DNA from: Rhytidiadelphus loreus
Taxonomy: Eukaryota; Streptophyta; Bryopsida; Hypnales; Hylocomiaceae
DNA length: 64,000 nucleotides
Assembly (NCBI GenBank): GCA_947034895.1
Contig: OX344765.1
Coordinates: forward strand, 439,001-503,000
Direction: 5' to 3'
A model generated the notes under the pieces. It searched no databases, was not told the origin of the DNA, and saw nothing but the letters and a program-made list of their open reading frames with translations. The translations under genes were made by a program, and so were the position numbers. Every line of letters starts with the position of its first letter. Position 1 is the first letter of the stretch. Positions 23,001-35,833 of the stretch are shown here, piece after piece.

Positions 23001-24689
23001 CCAAAATAATTGAGAATGGTTTGAATGAAAATGATTTTCATATTCATATAGATAAAACTAAATAGGGTTTAGGATCATTCACATGAACTCAGCTTAGAAC
23101 ACTGTACTAATGAGAGTTATGAGACATATTCCTAATTTTCTATACTTCATAAATGCCTACACATTTTCAATATCTTGGTCTTCAAATCATTTCAATTGTA
23201 ATATAATTAAATGAATACAATACGAATGAAGTACACTTAAAAATGTGCCTATTCCTATTCGGGAACTATAATAATTCCTACTTGAACTAGAAGTAGCTTC
23301 AACTCATTGACGCTATAACTAAGTGCATGATTGAATTTGTCTTTGTTGACATCCATCTTGCAGAAGTACCTCGTGGGCGCTTATTTATCCACCCTTAGTA
23401 AATAGGTGAACACAACTAGGTTCTACTTCCATGATAAACTTCTATCCTAGTGGGTGCCTAACGTTGGTCCATTGTGCCTTCCAAGCAATGGATCTTTGTT
23501 AACTTCCTATGGTTGTTGTTCTGATTGTGATCCTTAGAGGACCAAAGTTGGCTACCTTCTATACTAATTGTTACGCTATGGAGTCCTATACTAAATTCCT
23601 TCCATGTCTAAGCTAGACCTCTAAGTTAAGAGTCCATCTCATTCCATTTTTAAAAACCTAAAGTTCATCTAGTTTGGACACCCTAGTGAAAAGTTATGGG
23701 CGGATGAAGTTTTGGCCAAGCGGCATTTCAAACTTCATCCACAACTTTTTAGGGGTTCCTAATGCCAAATGGGGGTGAGATTTGACCTGCAGATCTGACT
23801 TCCTATAATCTATCTAAGTACCACGTTTCGACTTGGATGGATGAGAACTCCAAAAATTCATCAATTATTGGTTCTAAACTTCATCCATCTATATCTTTTG
23901 CGTTGTGACTCCGATTCCTACATATTTTATGTTTTTGGAAATCTCTTGATATTTATTCTAAGTTTCTTTATTCAAATATGGCCTAAACTATGTCCTATTT
24001 GTACCTAGCTCTCGGCCCTACCTAGTACTTGACACCTGATGAGCTGGTTTAGGAAGGAAAGTCTGAGGTCTTACCCAGCATGGAGATCCATGATCAAGTT
24101 GGTCAAGTCTCCCTCCTTTGCCATTGTGAGTCATATGTATGGCCCAATGGTCAAGTACCTATTGATAATCAATCTTTATGGTCACGAAAAAAGAACAAAT
24201 CTTTCTTTAATTTTTTCCCTTTTCTTTCCGCCTCATCTTTTTTTTTATCCTGTACTAATGTTCATCCTATTTAAGCCCACCTTAATTCTTACGCTAATTC
24301 TTACACTAGGCCCTTACGCCCCATGGGGGGTTTATCATCCTTCTTATGTCTTCTAATGTGCACGGCCTTCGAGCAGCTACCGTTGACTAATCCTAAGAGC
24401 CTTGAAGGCTCCTAAGATCTTCCTCTAATCCTTTCTCCTACTTAGTGCTCCCCTTCCTTCTTCCTTACTTCATTTAGTGGTGGTGGAAGGTGGTGTAGAG
24501 TTGGTGAAGTGAAGGCGTATTAGAAGACTTGTAGAATGATGCTAGTCCCTCTTTCTTCCCTTCTTGGTGACAATGTCCATAGTCTAGTTGTGAGTCTTGG
24601 TCTGCTTGTAGATGGTTGTGGTAGCTCGAGGGACAAGCTTGTGACGGATTGTAAGCGTGTGCCCTATAGTCGAGACCCAGTGAACTCCA
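23001..24689. other. Intergenic DNA of intermediate composition, nothing recognised
   Basis: The sequence is less AT-rich than most of the window and CT-rich in parts, which suggests a degraded element, possibly an LTR retrotransposon. I found no terminal repeats, primer-binding site or protein motif to support that. Confidence 0.4.
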
Positions 24690-25280
24690 ATTAGATCGCC
24701 AAGGGAATCTCGATTAGGCAACCAGTCCTTGGACAGACCACTGATGAGACCCTTGACTAGACAAACTTTGGACAAACCCTGAGCCCCCCCAATTAGACAG
24801 AATCCTGGACAGACCCCCGAGAATCCCTAATTAGACAAAACCCTGTATAGACTCCGAACAGACCCCTAAGACTCCCCAATTAGGTAGAACCTTGGACAGA
24901 CCCCTAATTAAGCAAACCCTGAATAGACCCCTGAGACCCCTAAAGAGGCAGACAGGCCCTCACAGCCCTTGAGACTCCTCGATTAGGCAGAACCTTGGAC
25001 AAATTCCTGACTAGGCGAACCCTGGATAGACTCTTGAGATCCCCAACTAGGCGGGCTTTGGACAGAACTTGAGACACCCAGACAGACCCCTCAACTAGGT
25101 AGAAACCTTGGACAACCTTCGAGACCCCTAACTAGACAAGCATGAGACTCCCAAATTAGACAAAAACTCTGGACAAACCCCCCGACTAGGCAAAAACCCC
25201 AGACAACCTCCGATTAGGCAGAACCATAGACAGACCTCCGAACCCCCGACAAGGCAGAGCTTGGACAAATTGGCCAGTCA
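24690..25280. repeat. Degenerate minisatellite-like array
   Basis: The array is an irregular succession of related units built from ACTAGGCAGAACC, TTGGACAGACCCC and GAGACCCC. Unit length varies, so it looks like an old, diverged tandem array. No coding potential is seen. Confidence 0.65.
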
Positions 25281-25692
25281 AAGTGTGGATCTTCCTTTTG
25301 GATGGCCTCTCCCAACAAGGGGGAAAAAACAAAAAAAACACAAAAAAAAAAGAATTGTCATCGCAAAGAGAGGGAGGGAGGTTCTTGTGGTTTCTATCTT
25401 AGGGGAACTTTCGTAACAATTTTGGACGCTAAACTTTCAAGACGTTTTGGAAACTAAACTTTGATCCTAAGGAAGGTGGAGGCTCAAAGCTCTGCCGTAG
25501 CTTTAGTTTTAACACCAAGTCTAAGGCTCCTTGACACTTCCTAGGTTTGAAAATCCGTCGTCAATGGCAATTTTAACATGCAATCTAAGGCTCCTGGAGG
25601 GACCCACACCTACAAAAAAACTCTATTGGGGTTAGTTGGTGAAGACCACAAGGATCTCCACCCTTGTGAAGGTTAGTATTACGACAAGACTC
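25281..25692. other. Spacer, nothing recognised
   Basis: It contains an A-rich tract near 25322-25355 and CT-rich text. It ends at the target site CTC of the next element. Confidence 0.5.
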
Positions 25693-28055
25693 CACTACAA
25701 CAATAGCAATGTTTTATGACTGCAAAATTATGACTAAAGATGATTGGCAACTGCTCACAGTCATATTCTTGGATGCCAACACCTTGGGGAGAAATATGAT
25801 TGCAAATATAACTGCTAGTCATTTTTGAACCTTGTACTTTACAAGTGTATATTATACGTCCATTGGTTTTTCATAGAAAACATAGGGAACATGTTTGGGG
25901 AACGTTGAGTCATATTTCTAGTCATATTTTCATGGGAGTGACATTTTTTATTTCTAGGTAGCCCAGGAAAAATACGGTCAATCTAAAAAAAATATGGACA
26001 AGTCATTGTTTAAAATTTTGAAATCCTAGCCAATTTTTTTTTGGATTTTCAAACCTAATCACCACTTTTTTAGAGTTTTGAACTCGTAGCTGTCATTTCT
26101 TTAGGCTTTTGAAACCCTAGCTGCCACTTCTCTTAGCTCTTCTTCCTTGCCTTTTGTTGTCTCTTAGCTCTTGTTGTTACTTGTTTTTTGCTTCTTAGTT
26201 GTTGGTTTTTTGTTGCATCTTTGCTCTTGCTTCTTGTTGCTTTTTAGTTTATGAATCTTATTTCTTCTTCTTGCATTTTAACTCCTTCTTAGTTCTTGCT
26301 GTTTGTTTCCTCTTATTGCTTTTTAGTTCTTACTTCTTCTTTCTTTTTGTTGCTTCTTAACACTTGTTTCTTATTGCTTCTTAGTTGTTATTTCTTGTTG
26401 CATCTTAAGTCTTGTTTGTTGTTATCTTTTAGCAATTGCCACTTTTTTTTTTTTCTTTCCTTCATCACCATTTTTATTCTTCCTACTCTAAACTTGTGCT
26501 ACATATTTTGCGTTGTTGTAAACCTTTGAAGGTTGAGCTTTGTTGTTCATTCACTAAAAATTGACCTCTCATTTCTTTAATTGTATATGCAAGCACCAAA
26601 AGTTAAAACAAAGTTGTTGGAGGCTACTTGCAACCCAATAGAGCCATCTTCACATTATTGTAAGGAATATAGGCCCTATTGGATTCTGTAAATGATTCAT
26701 TGTGATATATATCACTATAAGAAACCCGCATTTTAAGTGACGTTTTGTAATTTTTTCAGATAGATTTTAGGTGACATCAGAGAAAACAACTTGTGTTTTG
26801 TTGTCAATAATCACGTTCAATATAACATCCACATGTTATATTTGACGTGATTTTTGCCAAAAAAACACAAGTTGTTTTTTCTGATGTCACCTAAAATCCA
26901 TCTGAAAAAATTACAAAACATCACCTAAAACGCGGGTTTCTTATAGTGTATGTTTTATATTGTTGGTTAATAAATGTCATTCAATGAATAGAGTTGCATT
27001 CCTTCTTGCATTCTTCCTCTCCAGTATGATTATCTCATGTATATCTTTAAAATCGTGTGTATGTATTTTTAACTACATGAAGTGTTTTTTTCAATTATTA
27101 AATCATTTTGATGTATAATTACAATGTGTCATGTCCATTTGAAATGCATGAAAAATGTAATTGTAGTTTGTAAATAAAGCTATTTTGGACCTCAATCACC
27201 CCAATTACAAACTACATACAAATTTTAAAAATATGACTCTCAATTATTCAAAATATCACTTGCTTGAGTTATATTTCACAATATATATTGGTCAAAAGAT
27301 AATTAGTTATAGTCATATAATGCTAGTACTTATGTGTGTCAAAATGTAACCTTACACATCCCAAAATATGACTACAATCAATCATAAAATTACTAATGAC
27401 ATCCACATTAACTACCATGTCAATAAAGAATATGACTCATAAGAGTCATATTTCACATTAGCAAAGAATATGATTCACAAGAGTCATATTCATATTCCAC
27501 ATCATTAAAAAATATGACTCATGAGAGTTACTTTCCACATAGCAGAATATATGACTCACAAGAGTGATATTCCACAATTCACATCAACAAAAAAAATAAC
27601 TCATCACAATCATATTCCACATCATTAAAAAATATGACTCATTATAGTCATATTCCACATTAGCCAAAATATGACTCATCATTGTCATATTCCACATCAA
27701 CCAAAATATGACTCACCATAGTCATATTTCACGTCAGCCAAAAATATAACTAAACAAAGTCATATGCCACGTAGGAATTTTTTTTCCTTGCCCGGGTAGC
27801 TCAAAAAAAAGTCAAGCCCCCAAGGATAGTCAACGTATATGCCACTTTGGCAAAATATGGCTAATTATGACTAATTATACCCCCAACCCATATGACTCAA
27901 AATATGACTAATGTCTGAAGCGACTTGTTGATAATGACTAGATTCAGTCATGTTCCAAGTCATCTACAATGATTTCTGCATGAGTTATATTTTTCGATTT
28001 TATGACTCACTGCAGTCATATTTTGCAGTCATAAAACACTACTTTTATTGTAGTG
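25693..28055. mobile_element. Non-autonomous CACTA element, 2.36 kb
   Basis: The left end is CACTACAACAATAG; the right end, read inward, is CACTACAATAAAAG. The inverted similarity extends about 45 bp and includes TGTTTTATGACTGCAAAAT on both sides. A 3-bp duplication, CTC, flanks it at 25690-25692 and 28056-28058. The right half (about 27410-27770) carries a dense array of AATATGACTCA and AGTCATATTCCACAT units in both orientations, typical of subterminal CACTA repeats. A smaller CACTA element is nested at 26713-26948. No transposase is seen; the open frame near 26296 is a translation of CTTCTTGTTGC-like low complexity. Confidence 0.92.
26713..26948. mobile_element. 236-bp CACTA hairpin MITE, nested
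   Basis: It begins CACTATAAGAAACCCGC and ends GCGGGTTTCTTATAGTG, flanked by TAT on both sides (26710-26712 and 26949-26951). The two arms are near-perfect reverse complements for about 90 bases each, with a short loop near the CACATGTTATATTTGACGTG centre. It lies wholly inside the 25693-28055 element, so it inserted later. A transcript through it would fold into a long hairpin. Confidence 0.93.
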
Positions 28056-31000
28056 CTCTGACTAAGGTCACTCCTCTTTGTTAATACTACTCCACTATAC
28101 ACTAAAGGCCCCCCAAAGCGGCATCACTAAAGTACGGTGGGGGGTAATCTTTAGAGTTAGTACAAAACACCACAAGAACGAAAGAGAGACCCAAGCACAC
28201 CAAATTAATCACACAAAATACCCGGCCAACTCTTGATTTAGCACTTTAGTCTCACACAAACACAAGAACTAGATGGAATGATCAATAAGACCCTCAAAAG
28301 CTTGAAATAGAACAACAATGGAGCAAGGAGTGCTCCAAAAACACCTTGAGGGAGGTTTTGGCCTAAAATGCCAAGTAAATCTCAAACTAACTTGGACCCA
28401 CAGACCCTAAAACAAAAATAGGGGGTGATTTGAGGAGGAAGATGGGCCTCCCTTTTATACTCTTCCGGGGCCTCATCTTATCCTCCCTTTTTACCTAGGT
28501 TACCTTATTAACTTATATTTCTTCCTAATCTTCTAGGATTTTCATCTTGACCTCAAGGATTTCATCCTTATCATCAAAGGTTTGACCGTTCTAGAGTCAC
28601 GTTGGTCCAACTCTAAAACTTTTGGAGTTCAATTCCAAATGACAAACAGATTGCGCCATTGGCCTCAAAAGGCCATTTTCGGGGGGGGGACTTGTTGTAT
28701 TCTTCTCAAAAAACCCATCAACAACCAACGCCAACTTGGATCAATAAAAGGATAAAAAATCTAACTTTTGGAGGCTACCTTTTCTTACCAAGGAAACTAG
28801 ATAGGGTTGTCAGGAGAGATCTAGGGAGTAAGAAAAGACTCCTTGATGACTTCATTCCAACTTTGTATGCTCCCGGAATGCCGGTCAACTCCACAAAAAT
28901 CCCACCATAATTGATATTTGGAGGAATGTTTGGTGATTCGGCCACCTCCTGCTATCAAAATACTTTGAAACTTGTCAGGGCATGTTTTTAACATAAAAGA
29001 AACTAACCTAATTTTTAGTGAGAATTTACCGCAATCGGGAATTTCACGCGAATTTTCGCTCGTGGGTTTAAACGGTTTGACCGTCCAAAAAGGGTATCTC
29101 TGCAAGTCAAAAAATTCCAAAACCTTTTAAAGAACCTCTCATGGAATTTTACAAGGCACGTGCCAAGTTTGGCGTCAATCTTGGGCACGGATGGTAGAAA
29201 GGTAAAACTAACCTTCCTTGAATTACCAACAGTCAGGGAATCTTTCACATATGAGGAAATCTTAGCAAATGGATTTTGCCGTTGACTACTTGACATGCTT
29301 CCGATTCTAGAGCACCATCCGGTGGCCGTATATTTCTTCGTATGGCCTGTCTTGAAAAAGTAACACCTACATTTTAACAATTGTGGTTCCTAATCTTTTG
29401 TCGATGGGATGGGGAAACTGGAATCTATCTTTGGAGATTTCATAAGGATCTCTCTATTTCTCATGGGACCAATTTAGCCAAGCATGGTCACATGCACTAG
29501 ATTTTAGGCTATTTCAGGTAGATTCTCTATAAACTTGTTGATTCCCACCACAATGTGATTTTAACCTATGTATAAGTGGGTTTGGGGGGTATTTAAGGAT
29601 AAAAGTCTATTTATGACCAAAGGCTACACTAGCATGTGACATACCTATTTTGGTTCTACACTCTTTTGGGATTTTTTTGTATAATTTTATGACTTAATTT
29701 GTAACAATCTAAAAAAAAGAAAACTATAAGTCCCAAGTGACAAATTGGAAGCTCACAGAGATTGACGTGTTTTATGAGTCAAACCATTATATTTTGATTT
29801 TCATGATGATTGAATTTGTGTATTTTATAGCTACATGCTGTGTGATTAATTTACCTTGACACCCTTGCATTCCAGGTATTGTCTACCAATTGAATATGAT
29901 CCACGAGGTCTTCAATACTAGGAAAGGAAAAGGAAGAGTCAACTAAATGTACACTAGTTCAACTGCCTAAACATAAAAAAATAGTTTGAAGCAGAAAAAT
30001 ATCTTCTCACCAAGTGAAGTGTGTAGCCTCCAACAAGGTAGTATACGTTACAAATCGACCCTAAACAAGTTAACAAGATGTCTTTATCCCCCATAAAAAG
30101 GATCAAGACAAATAAGGAAATTCATAGCCTCTGAAGTGGAATATCCAGAAGTTGAAGGGCAAAAATAAAGGTCATCATAAAACCAAAATGAAATCTTACT
30201 TCCAAAATTAATGTTTAACATTTAGACAAATTTAATGTAACCAAAGTGACGCATCAAGAACAATTACTACCCTAAACAAATTATCCCCTTACATCAAGCA
30301 AATAACCTCTACCTCAATAATTAGGGTGTCCTAAAAAAATATGTGTAGCAATTATAGTTCTTAAATCAAAGAGAATTAGGTGTGAGAATGACAAATATAT
30401 ATTCATGCTATTCCATATGTGTTTCCGTAAAAAATATGGGGTGGAAAGAAGTTATTCTTGCAACAAAGTCTTATAGAGCAAGATGAGGTGTGAGATGAAA
30501 AGATCATTTCAAAACAAACACCGTACCTTACCAAAACATAGAATGTAAAAAATCTACGTACCTCTAAATAAGTTTTATACAAAAAATGAGTGTGAGAAAG
30601 AAAATAATGTTCACACCATCCAAAAAGCCTTCATGAATGGAATAAACCATATATTTACACCATCCAGTGAGCTTCCAAGATAAAAAAGAGGGTGTCAAAA
30701 GAAAAAAAATCAACACAAACCAAAGCTTTTATTTATGAAAAATACTAGGTTGTCCCTTAAAAAGAATACTCCAATAGAGGTGTCTTTCCAAAATGAATAC
30801 AATATGAGCAAGTGACGCATGGGTAGTTCCTAAATAGACAAAAAGTGCTTAAAGGAAATGCAAATGTTGAAGCATGTTTTTTTCCTTCAATTCATAAGTC
30901 ACTCAAAATTTGAAAGAACAATGAACTAATCATTCTTGGAAATACAAATTCAGTGCATGCACGGTCATAGGTACATCCACGGTCATGGGCACCTCACTAA

Positions 31001-32046
31001 TTTTTTGAATTTTTTTTTTCTGCTCACAAGCTCATGCTTTCAAGCTTGCACACTAGCAACCCTGGCCTAGGCTTCTATATTGTAGGCACCTTCCATATTT
31101 ATAGGATATTTATATTATAAGTATGTATGTTATAGACATCTCCAATAGTTGTAAAGGCTCAAGGCTCAAGGCTATAGGCTTACATTTCTAGGCTCACAAA
31201 CTAGCCCCATTGGTTGTAGAATGGTTCTACTTTAATGAAATTCTCCATATGTGTAAAACAATGATGGGAACCTACTTCATATATGAACAGATGCGGGCTA
31301 TTTTAGTAGTGCTATTTGTCACTTTTCAATATGAATTATTTTAAATTCCCAATATCCCACCAAATTATATGTGACTACATTTTCAATCAACAACATTGTG
31401 ATGGGGTTGTATGTCTATTTTGAAGGGATAGTGGAGATAGAAATCAATGCCTTTGACTCAGTTAATGAGTGACTGAGTGACTTTTCATTATAATTATCTA
31501 CATATCATGTATTTCTATTACCCTTCTATCTATATTTTTTTAACATGTTAGATTGCAATCAATATGTGATTAACAATTACATATACCATATACCATATTT
31601 GTATCCATATGTCATACTATAGCATGGGATTACTCGGGAAACAAAAACCAAAGAATCTCCTAGTGGTGGTTTTTTATTTTGGGGAAGGTCAAATAGTCTA
31701 TCGTTTTGTATCTAAGGTCACTTTTATGTAGGTAAATCACTCACTCTTTATAACCAAATAATAAAATCCCATTTGCATGTTCAATTATATGATATGGATG
31801 TATTTCTCCGTCTTAACCTATTTTAGTTTCCGTCCATTACCTATGAATACAGACTTTGGACATGTTATCTCAATCTTACACTAGGATTCTAATGTCAAAT
31901 AGTTTAAGGTTTGTCAAATAGTCATGGCTCATGTTTTATCGACCTAATCAGATCCCACAATCTATATCTATATCTATATATATGGTCAAATAGACATATT
32001 CACTATCTTTTTTCAAGCTCCATCAACAAGTCAATTATACCACGTC
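28056..32046. other. Long AT-rich region without a supported gene
   Basis: A run of nine G bases is at 28681-28689. Between about 28821 and 29380 the minus strand has two overlapping open frames of about 100-120 codons with no recognisable motif. Short TE-like fragments occur near 30958-31030 (ACGGTCATGGGCACCTC followed by a T tract) and 31135-31230 (GGCTCAAGGCTATAGGC). No RNA gene or complete element was found. Confidence 0.45.
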
Positions 32047-32199
32047 CCACAAATTACATTTACAATTTAACAAGCTTGTTTTGGGTTTAGTCACCATGCT
32101 CTTAGCTCACCATGTTCTTAGTCCACAAATTACATTTACAATTTAACAAGCTTGTTTTGGATTTAGTCACCACGCTCTTAGCTCACCGTGTTGGAATTA
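32047..32199 (+). repeat. Tandem duplication, 76-bp period
   Basis: Two nearly identical copies of a unit containing CAAATTACATTTACAATTTA, AACAAGCTTGTTTTGG and TTTAGTCACCAYGCTCTTAG lie head to tail; the copies start 76 bases apart (aligned bases 32051 and 32127). Only a few substitutions separate them, so the duplication is fairly recent. Confidence 0.85.
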
Positions 32200-33068
32200 A
32201 CAATGTCACCATGCTCTTAGCTCACTTTGTGAATTGGTCCTCATTCTTTCCTAAGTTTTATTTACTATGGTCAATTTGTCCAAATTCCAATATAAGATCA
32301 CATCGAAAGTACACAAAGATTCTATTTAAAACAAAAGATTTTGCTCCACGTTTTCTACATCATCACTTGTCATCAATGGTCAGTTCGTCTCTTTCTAAAC
32401 ACTTGACAATTTGACTTATACATAGTGCCCTTACTAACTCCCTAACATGACAAATTAACAATTAATCTACAAGGTTACTCCTTTAACATCTTTACTTTAC
32501 AAACTTCACACATAAATTTGGAAACTTATTGGCAGATCAATTAGACTCAACAACTTCAACTACTTTTTGTCTAATTGACTCATAATCTCCAACAACCAAT
32601 CATTCCCAATTTTGCACAACTTACCCAAATTTTTCCATAGACAACTTCACTACAATAATAACAACTCATAGTGTCACCTACACAATCAATTAGTCATCAT
32701 AGATTAATAAACACTTGGACTTCCATCAATTAATACTCTTCTAGAGTAGCCAAATATATCATTGCATTACTATCTGACTTTACTTGGACAACTAGACCAT
32801 CCAAATAGAAGATCGAATGCCCGTCAAATTGACTCCAAAATTATTCATTTCTTGAAATTGAATAAACAACACAAACAAAGTTTGAACTTAACTACTATTA
32901 GACTTAGGACCAAAATTAAAGATCATTGCCAATCACTAGCATACTTAATTGCATAATACTTTCAATCTATTTGTCTTCTAAAATAAATTCTCATTCATAA
33001 CCATATCAAGAAACGACCATAGCTATCTCGGCGTCATCTAATTGACATAACAACAGACCATAATCAAA
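32200..33068. other. AT-rich DNA, nothing recognised
   Basis: No gene, RNA or complete element is seen. Confidence 0.5.
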
Positions 33069-33385
33069 CATTAGATGGAATTTGGGGGGGCTGGAGGGCC
33101 GTTTCAGGCCCGTTCCCAGCTCCGTTCCCCCGGCCCCCATCGAATGCGGGTGTCAGGTTGTTGTTTTTTTCAAAAATAAAATAAAATAAAATAAAATAAA
33201 ATAAAATTTAAAGTTCTTAAAATGAAAAACAAAGTTATATTTTTATATTTTTTATTTTTTTAAAAAGGACGTGGCAGTCGTTTTGCCAGGTCAACAGTGC
33301 CTGCGAACGGCTTGTTTCGGCAGTTTCGACCAAATTCGGGGATGGGAACTTACAGCCCTCCCCGGTAGGGAAAACCCATCTAATG
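33069..33385 (+). mobile_element. MITE of the CATTAGATGG family
   Basis: This 317-bp element has the cleanest ends of the family: CATTAGATGG at the left and CCATCTAATG at the right. The interior is GC-rich at both sides (CCCGTTCCC..., GGCAGTTTCGACC...) around a central AT stretch that contains an (AAAAT)n microsatellite at about 33172-33206. It is non-coding. Confidence 0.75.
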
Positions 33386-33994
33386 TTATCATCACAACCT
33401 TTAGTTATTCAATTTGACTAATAAACAGATAGAAATATTGTCAATCACTGGCTTAGCATTTACTTAACTCTTTCTTTTGTACCACTCTCTGGTTGCTAAT
33501 TCATAACAAGAACAAGTAATTAATAGTTTGTCTAGCAATTGAAATCAAGTGAAAACTCCAATCCTTGACTAATTGTCTTAATATAGCTAACACCAATCAT
33601 TGGCAAAAATTTAGATACTTGAAATTTCACAAAAAGCTTAGCTACAAAAGACAAAACAAACATAAACCAATCAAGAACCCAATTCGTTAACAATTAGACA
33701 ATTGACATAACACAAAGAATTGATTATTAGTTAATTTTTATATGGTCAACCTTTACTTACAGTCTATTAGTCTTCACACTTTGCACCACCACAATTCCCA
33801 TTGCCTTGATGTTGTACTTCTCCAATAGTCCACTTCTCTTTTGAGCAGCATCCATCTTAGTAGTAAATGACTCTCCAAGAACTTGCATGTTTCTTTGTTT
33901 AACTATTTTGGTTGAAGTTAACCCTAACTTCCTCATTTGATTGTCTAATAGTCCTCTCCACATTTGTATGTCTATTTGACTAGATTCTGTGCAC
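33386..33994. other. AT-rich DNA, nothing recognised
   Basis: No supported gene or element is seen; an open minus-strand frame near 33757-33963 has no recognisable motif. Confidence 0.45.
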
Positions 33995-34429
33995 TATAGG
34001 GGTAGTCACACCTTCACTTTGCACTTGGAGAATGGAGAATGGAAAGGTGGCGGCTTGGGGTTGGCTTCATGTTGGTAGAATATACTTAGTTAAATATATT
34101 TTCCGTACTCCTAGTCTTCACCTCTTGAGGTGAAGATTGGGAGTGCGGAAAATATATCCACATAAGAAGATTCCTTTGTGCTCTACACTTTTACCTTTCA
34201 TTGCCGCTTTACCTTTGTTGTTGCCGATTTTCCTCCAACTTTACGTCTAATCTTAGGTTTAGGTAAGTTGCTTCTCCACTTTTTTCATTCTCCACTCTCA
34301 ACACATCTCTTAGGGGTGTCACACCTTCTTCACCCACTGTGGCTTCCCATTGGCTCCTCCAAACCCTCACCAACTTCTCATTCTCCATTTTCTAAGTGCA
34401 AAGTGAAAAAGGTGTGACTACCCCTTATA
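33995..34429. mobile_element. Foldback MITE with TA at both ends
   Basis: The left end reads TATAGGGGTAGTCACACC and then TTCACTTTGCACTTGGAG. The right end, reverse complemented, reads TATAAGGGGTAGTCACACC and then TTTTTCACTTTGCACTTAG. The inverted arms run about 55 bases with few mismatches. TA at both outer edges would suit a Tc1/mariner-type target site. A separate 64-bp near-perfect hairpin lies inside at 34094-34157. A partial copy of the left end (GGGCTTGTCACACCTTC) occurs near 36198. It is non-coding. Confidence 0.75.
34094..34157. repeat. 64-bp near-perfect palindrome
   Basis: The sequence is symmetrical around CTTCACCTCTTGAGGTGAAG. The outer arms are ATATATTTTCCG and CGGAAAATATAT. Only about three mismatched pairs occur over 32-base arms. 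It sits inside the foldback element. Confidence 0.88.
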
Positions 34430-35294
34430 CTTCAACTTAGGATTAGCACACATTGGATTATTTGTCTTCTACTTCAAAAACTTACAAAAATTCTAAAATA
34501 TTTATCTACATATACCATATCAATATTGTGTATGTTAGACATTCATATTTTGTGTATGGCGTCTGTATGGGTTTTGTTTGCATTTCATATATATAGTATC
34601 TATATCATATTGTTTTTGTTTTTGTTTTTTTAAAGGGTGGGTGAATCTAGTGTTTTGTTTTTCTAATTCAATCCAAGGGCAGCGAGGGGCTGTGTCTTTT
34701 CAAAGGCCATTAGTGATGCTTGCAAATGAGTTTTCTTGGAATATCTTGTAGATCATGCAAATGGCAAGAAAGAAAGTAACAACAATGGATAATTCTACAA
34801 TTATAAGAAATTTTGTTAAAATAGCATTCTTTCATGCTCCAGTTTTCATCCTTTTTTAGAACAAGTATAGATTTCAAACCACACGATTTAAACATAAAAA
34901 TGCCAAGTTTGTATAATATCACTATTTTACATGGATGTATTTGTTAAATTGAGACAAAATGGACATTTTCAAACTTCAACCTTGTTGTTTGAGACCTATT
35001 TTTAACAATTCAAAAATTTATGAACATGTTAAATGATTATCATAAAAAGCCTTAATCACTCCAATATTTTCACCATCTCAAATAAAAGTAATTAATAAAA
35101 TCCCTTTTAATTTTAGAGTAATTAGTTTTGTGTTGCATATTCTATTGTGTTTCTCAAAATGTTTTGTATATATACTTATAATTATTGCTACAATGTGTTA
35201 CTTGTACCTCAAAATATCCAATTTTTTTAATATATTTTTTAGATATATTGTGGTAGATGTATTACATTTGCATAAATTTAAAATTTAAAATTTC
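34430..35294. other. AT-rich DNA, partial repeat modules only
   Basis: A fragment near 34863-34910 (TATAGATTTCAAACCACACG) matches the module at 11715 and 13380. Nothing else is recognised. Confidence 0.5.
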
Positions 35295-35833
35295 TTAACC
35301 CCTAAAAGCCCAAGGGGTTTGAACAAAACAAAAATGTATTATAAAATATAAGTTCTATAATTTTTTTGAAGTTTGCATTAAAGAAGATAATGTGAAGCAT
35401 GAAAAGTAAAAAGTATCCGTATGGTCAAAATTTTAAAATTATTTTTAGATTCTCTTCAAATGAATTTTGAAGATATAACTTCAAAAATTTACCAAAAATA
35501 CAATTTCTATCTTTAGCATTTGAATTTTTTTTTGATTGGTCAAAATTGTGTTTTTTATTGATTTGTGAAAAAATGCATAAGATTTAGTAATGAGAACATC
35601 AATACTTTCCCCAAATAGTAAGTTTTTCAACACTAGCCAATTCTAGACTCTTTGTGCTATATCTCTTATAATTTCTATTTGACTGTAGTGATCTTAGTTT
35701 TGAATATACATATTGAAAGACAATCCAATCTCTTAAGAAAAAAAAAAATTGAAAAAAAAAAAATTCTGCCCGAAAATTCTGCCCGAATTTGGGCAGCGAC
35801 CATAAAATGGTCGCTCGAGCACTTAGGAGTTAA
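35295..35833. mobile_element. TTAA-bounded element, short diverged member
   Basis: It begins TTAACCCCTAAAAGCCCAAG and ends CTTAGGAGTTAA, giving short imperfect inverted ends with TTAA at both borders (539 bp). The ends resemble those at 2186 and 48504. The interior is AT-rich and non-coding. Support rests mainly on the termini. Confidence 0.45.

Noticed and set aside
22704..23004. Minus-strand open frames rich in F, L and S
   Set aside because: They are translations of a purine-rich low-complexity tract.
26296..26529. Plus-strand open frame rich in L, F and S
   Set aside because: It is low-complexity CTTCTTGTTGC-type sequence inside the CACTA element.
28821..29380. Overlapping minus-strand open frames of about 100-120 codons
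   Set aside because: No recognisable motif, no splice context and no conserved copy; insufficient to call a gene.
23001..33068. LTR retrotransposon
   Set aside because: I looked for paired long terminal repeats, a tRNA primer site and gag-pol motifs and could not find any.
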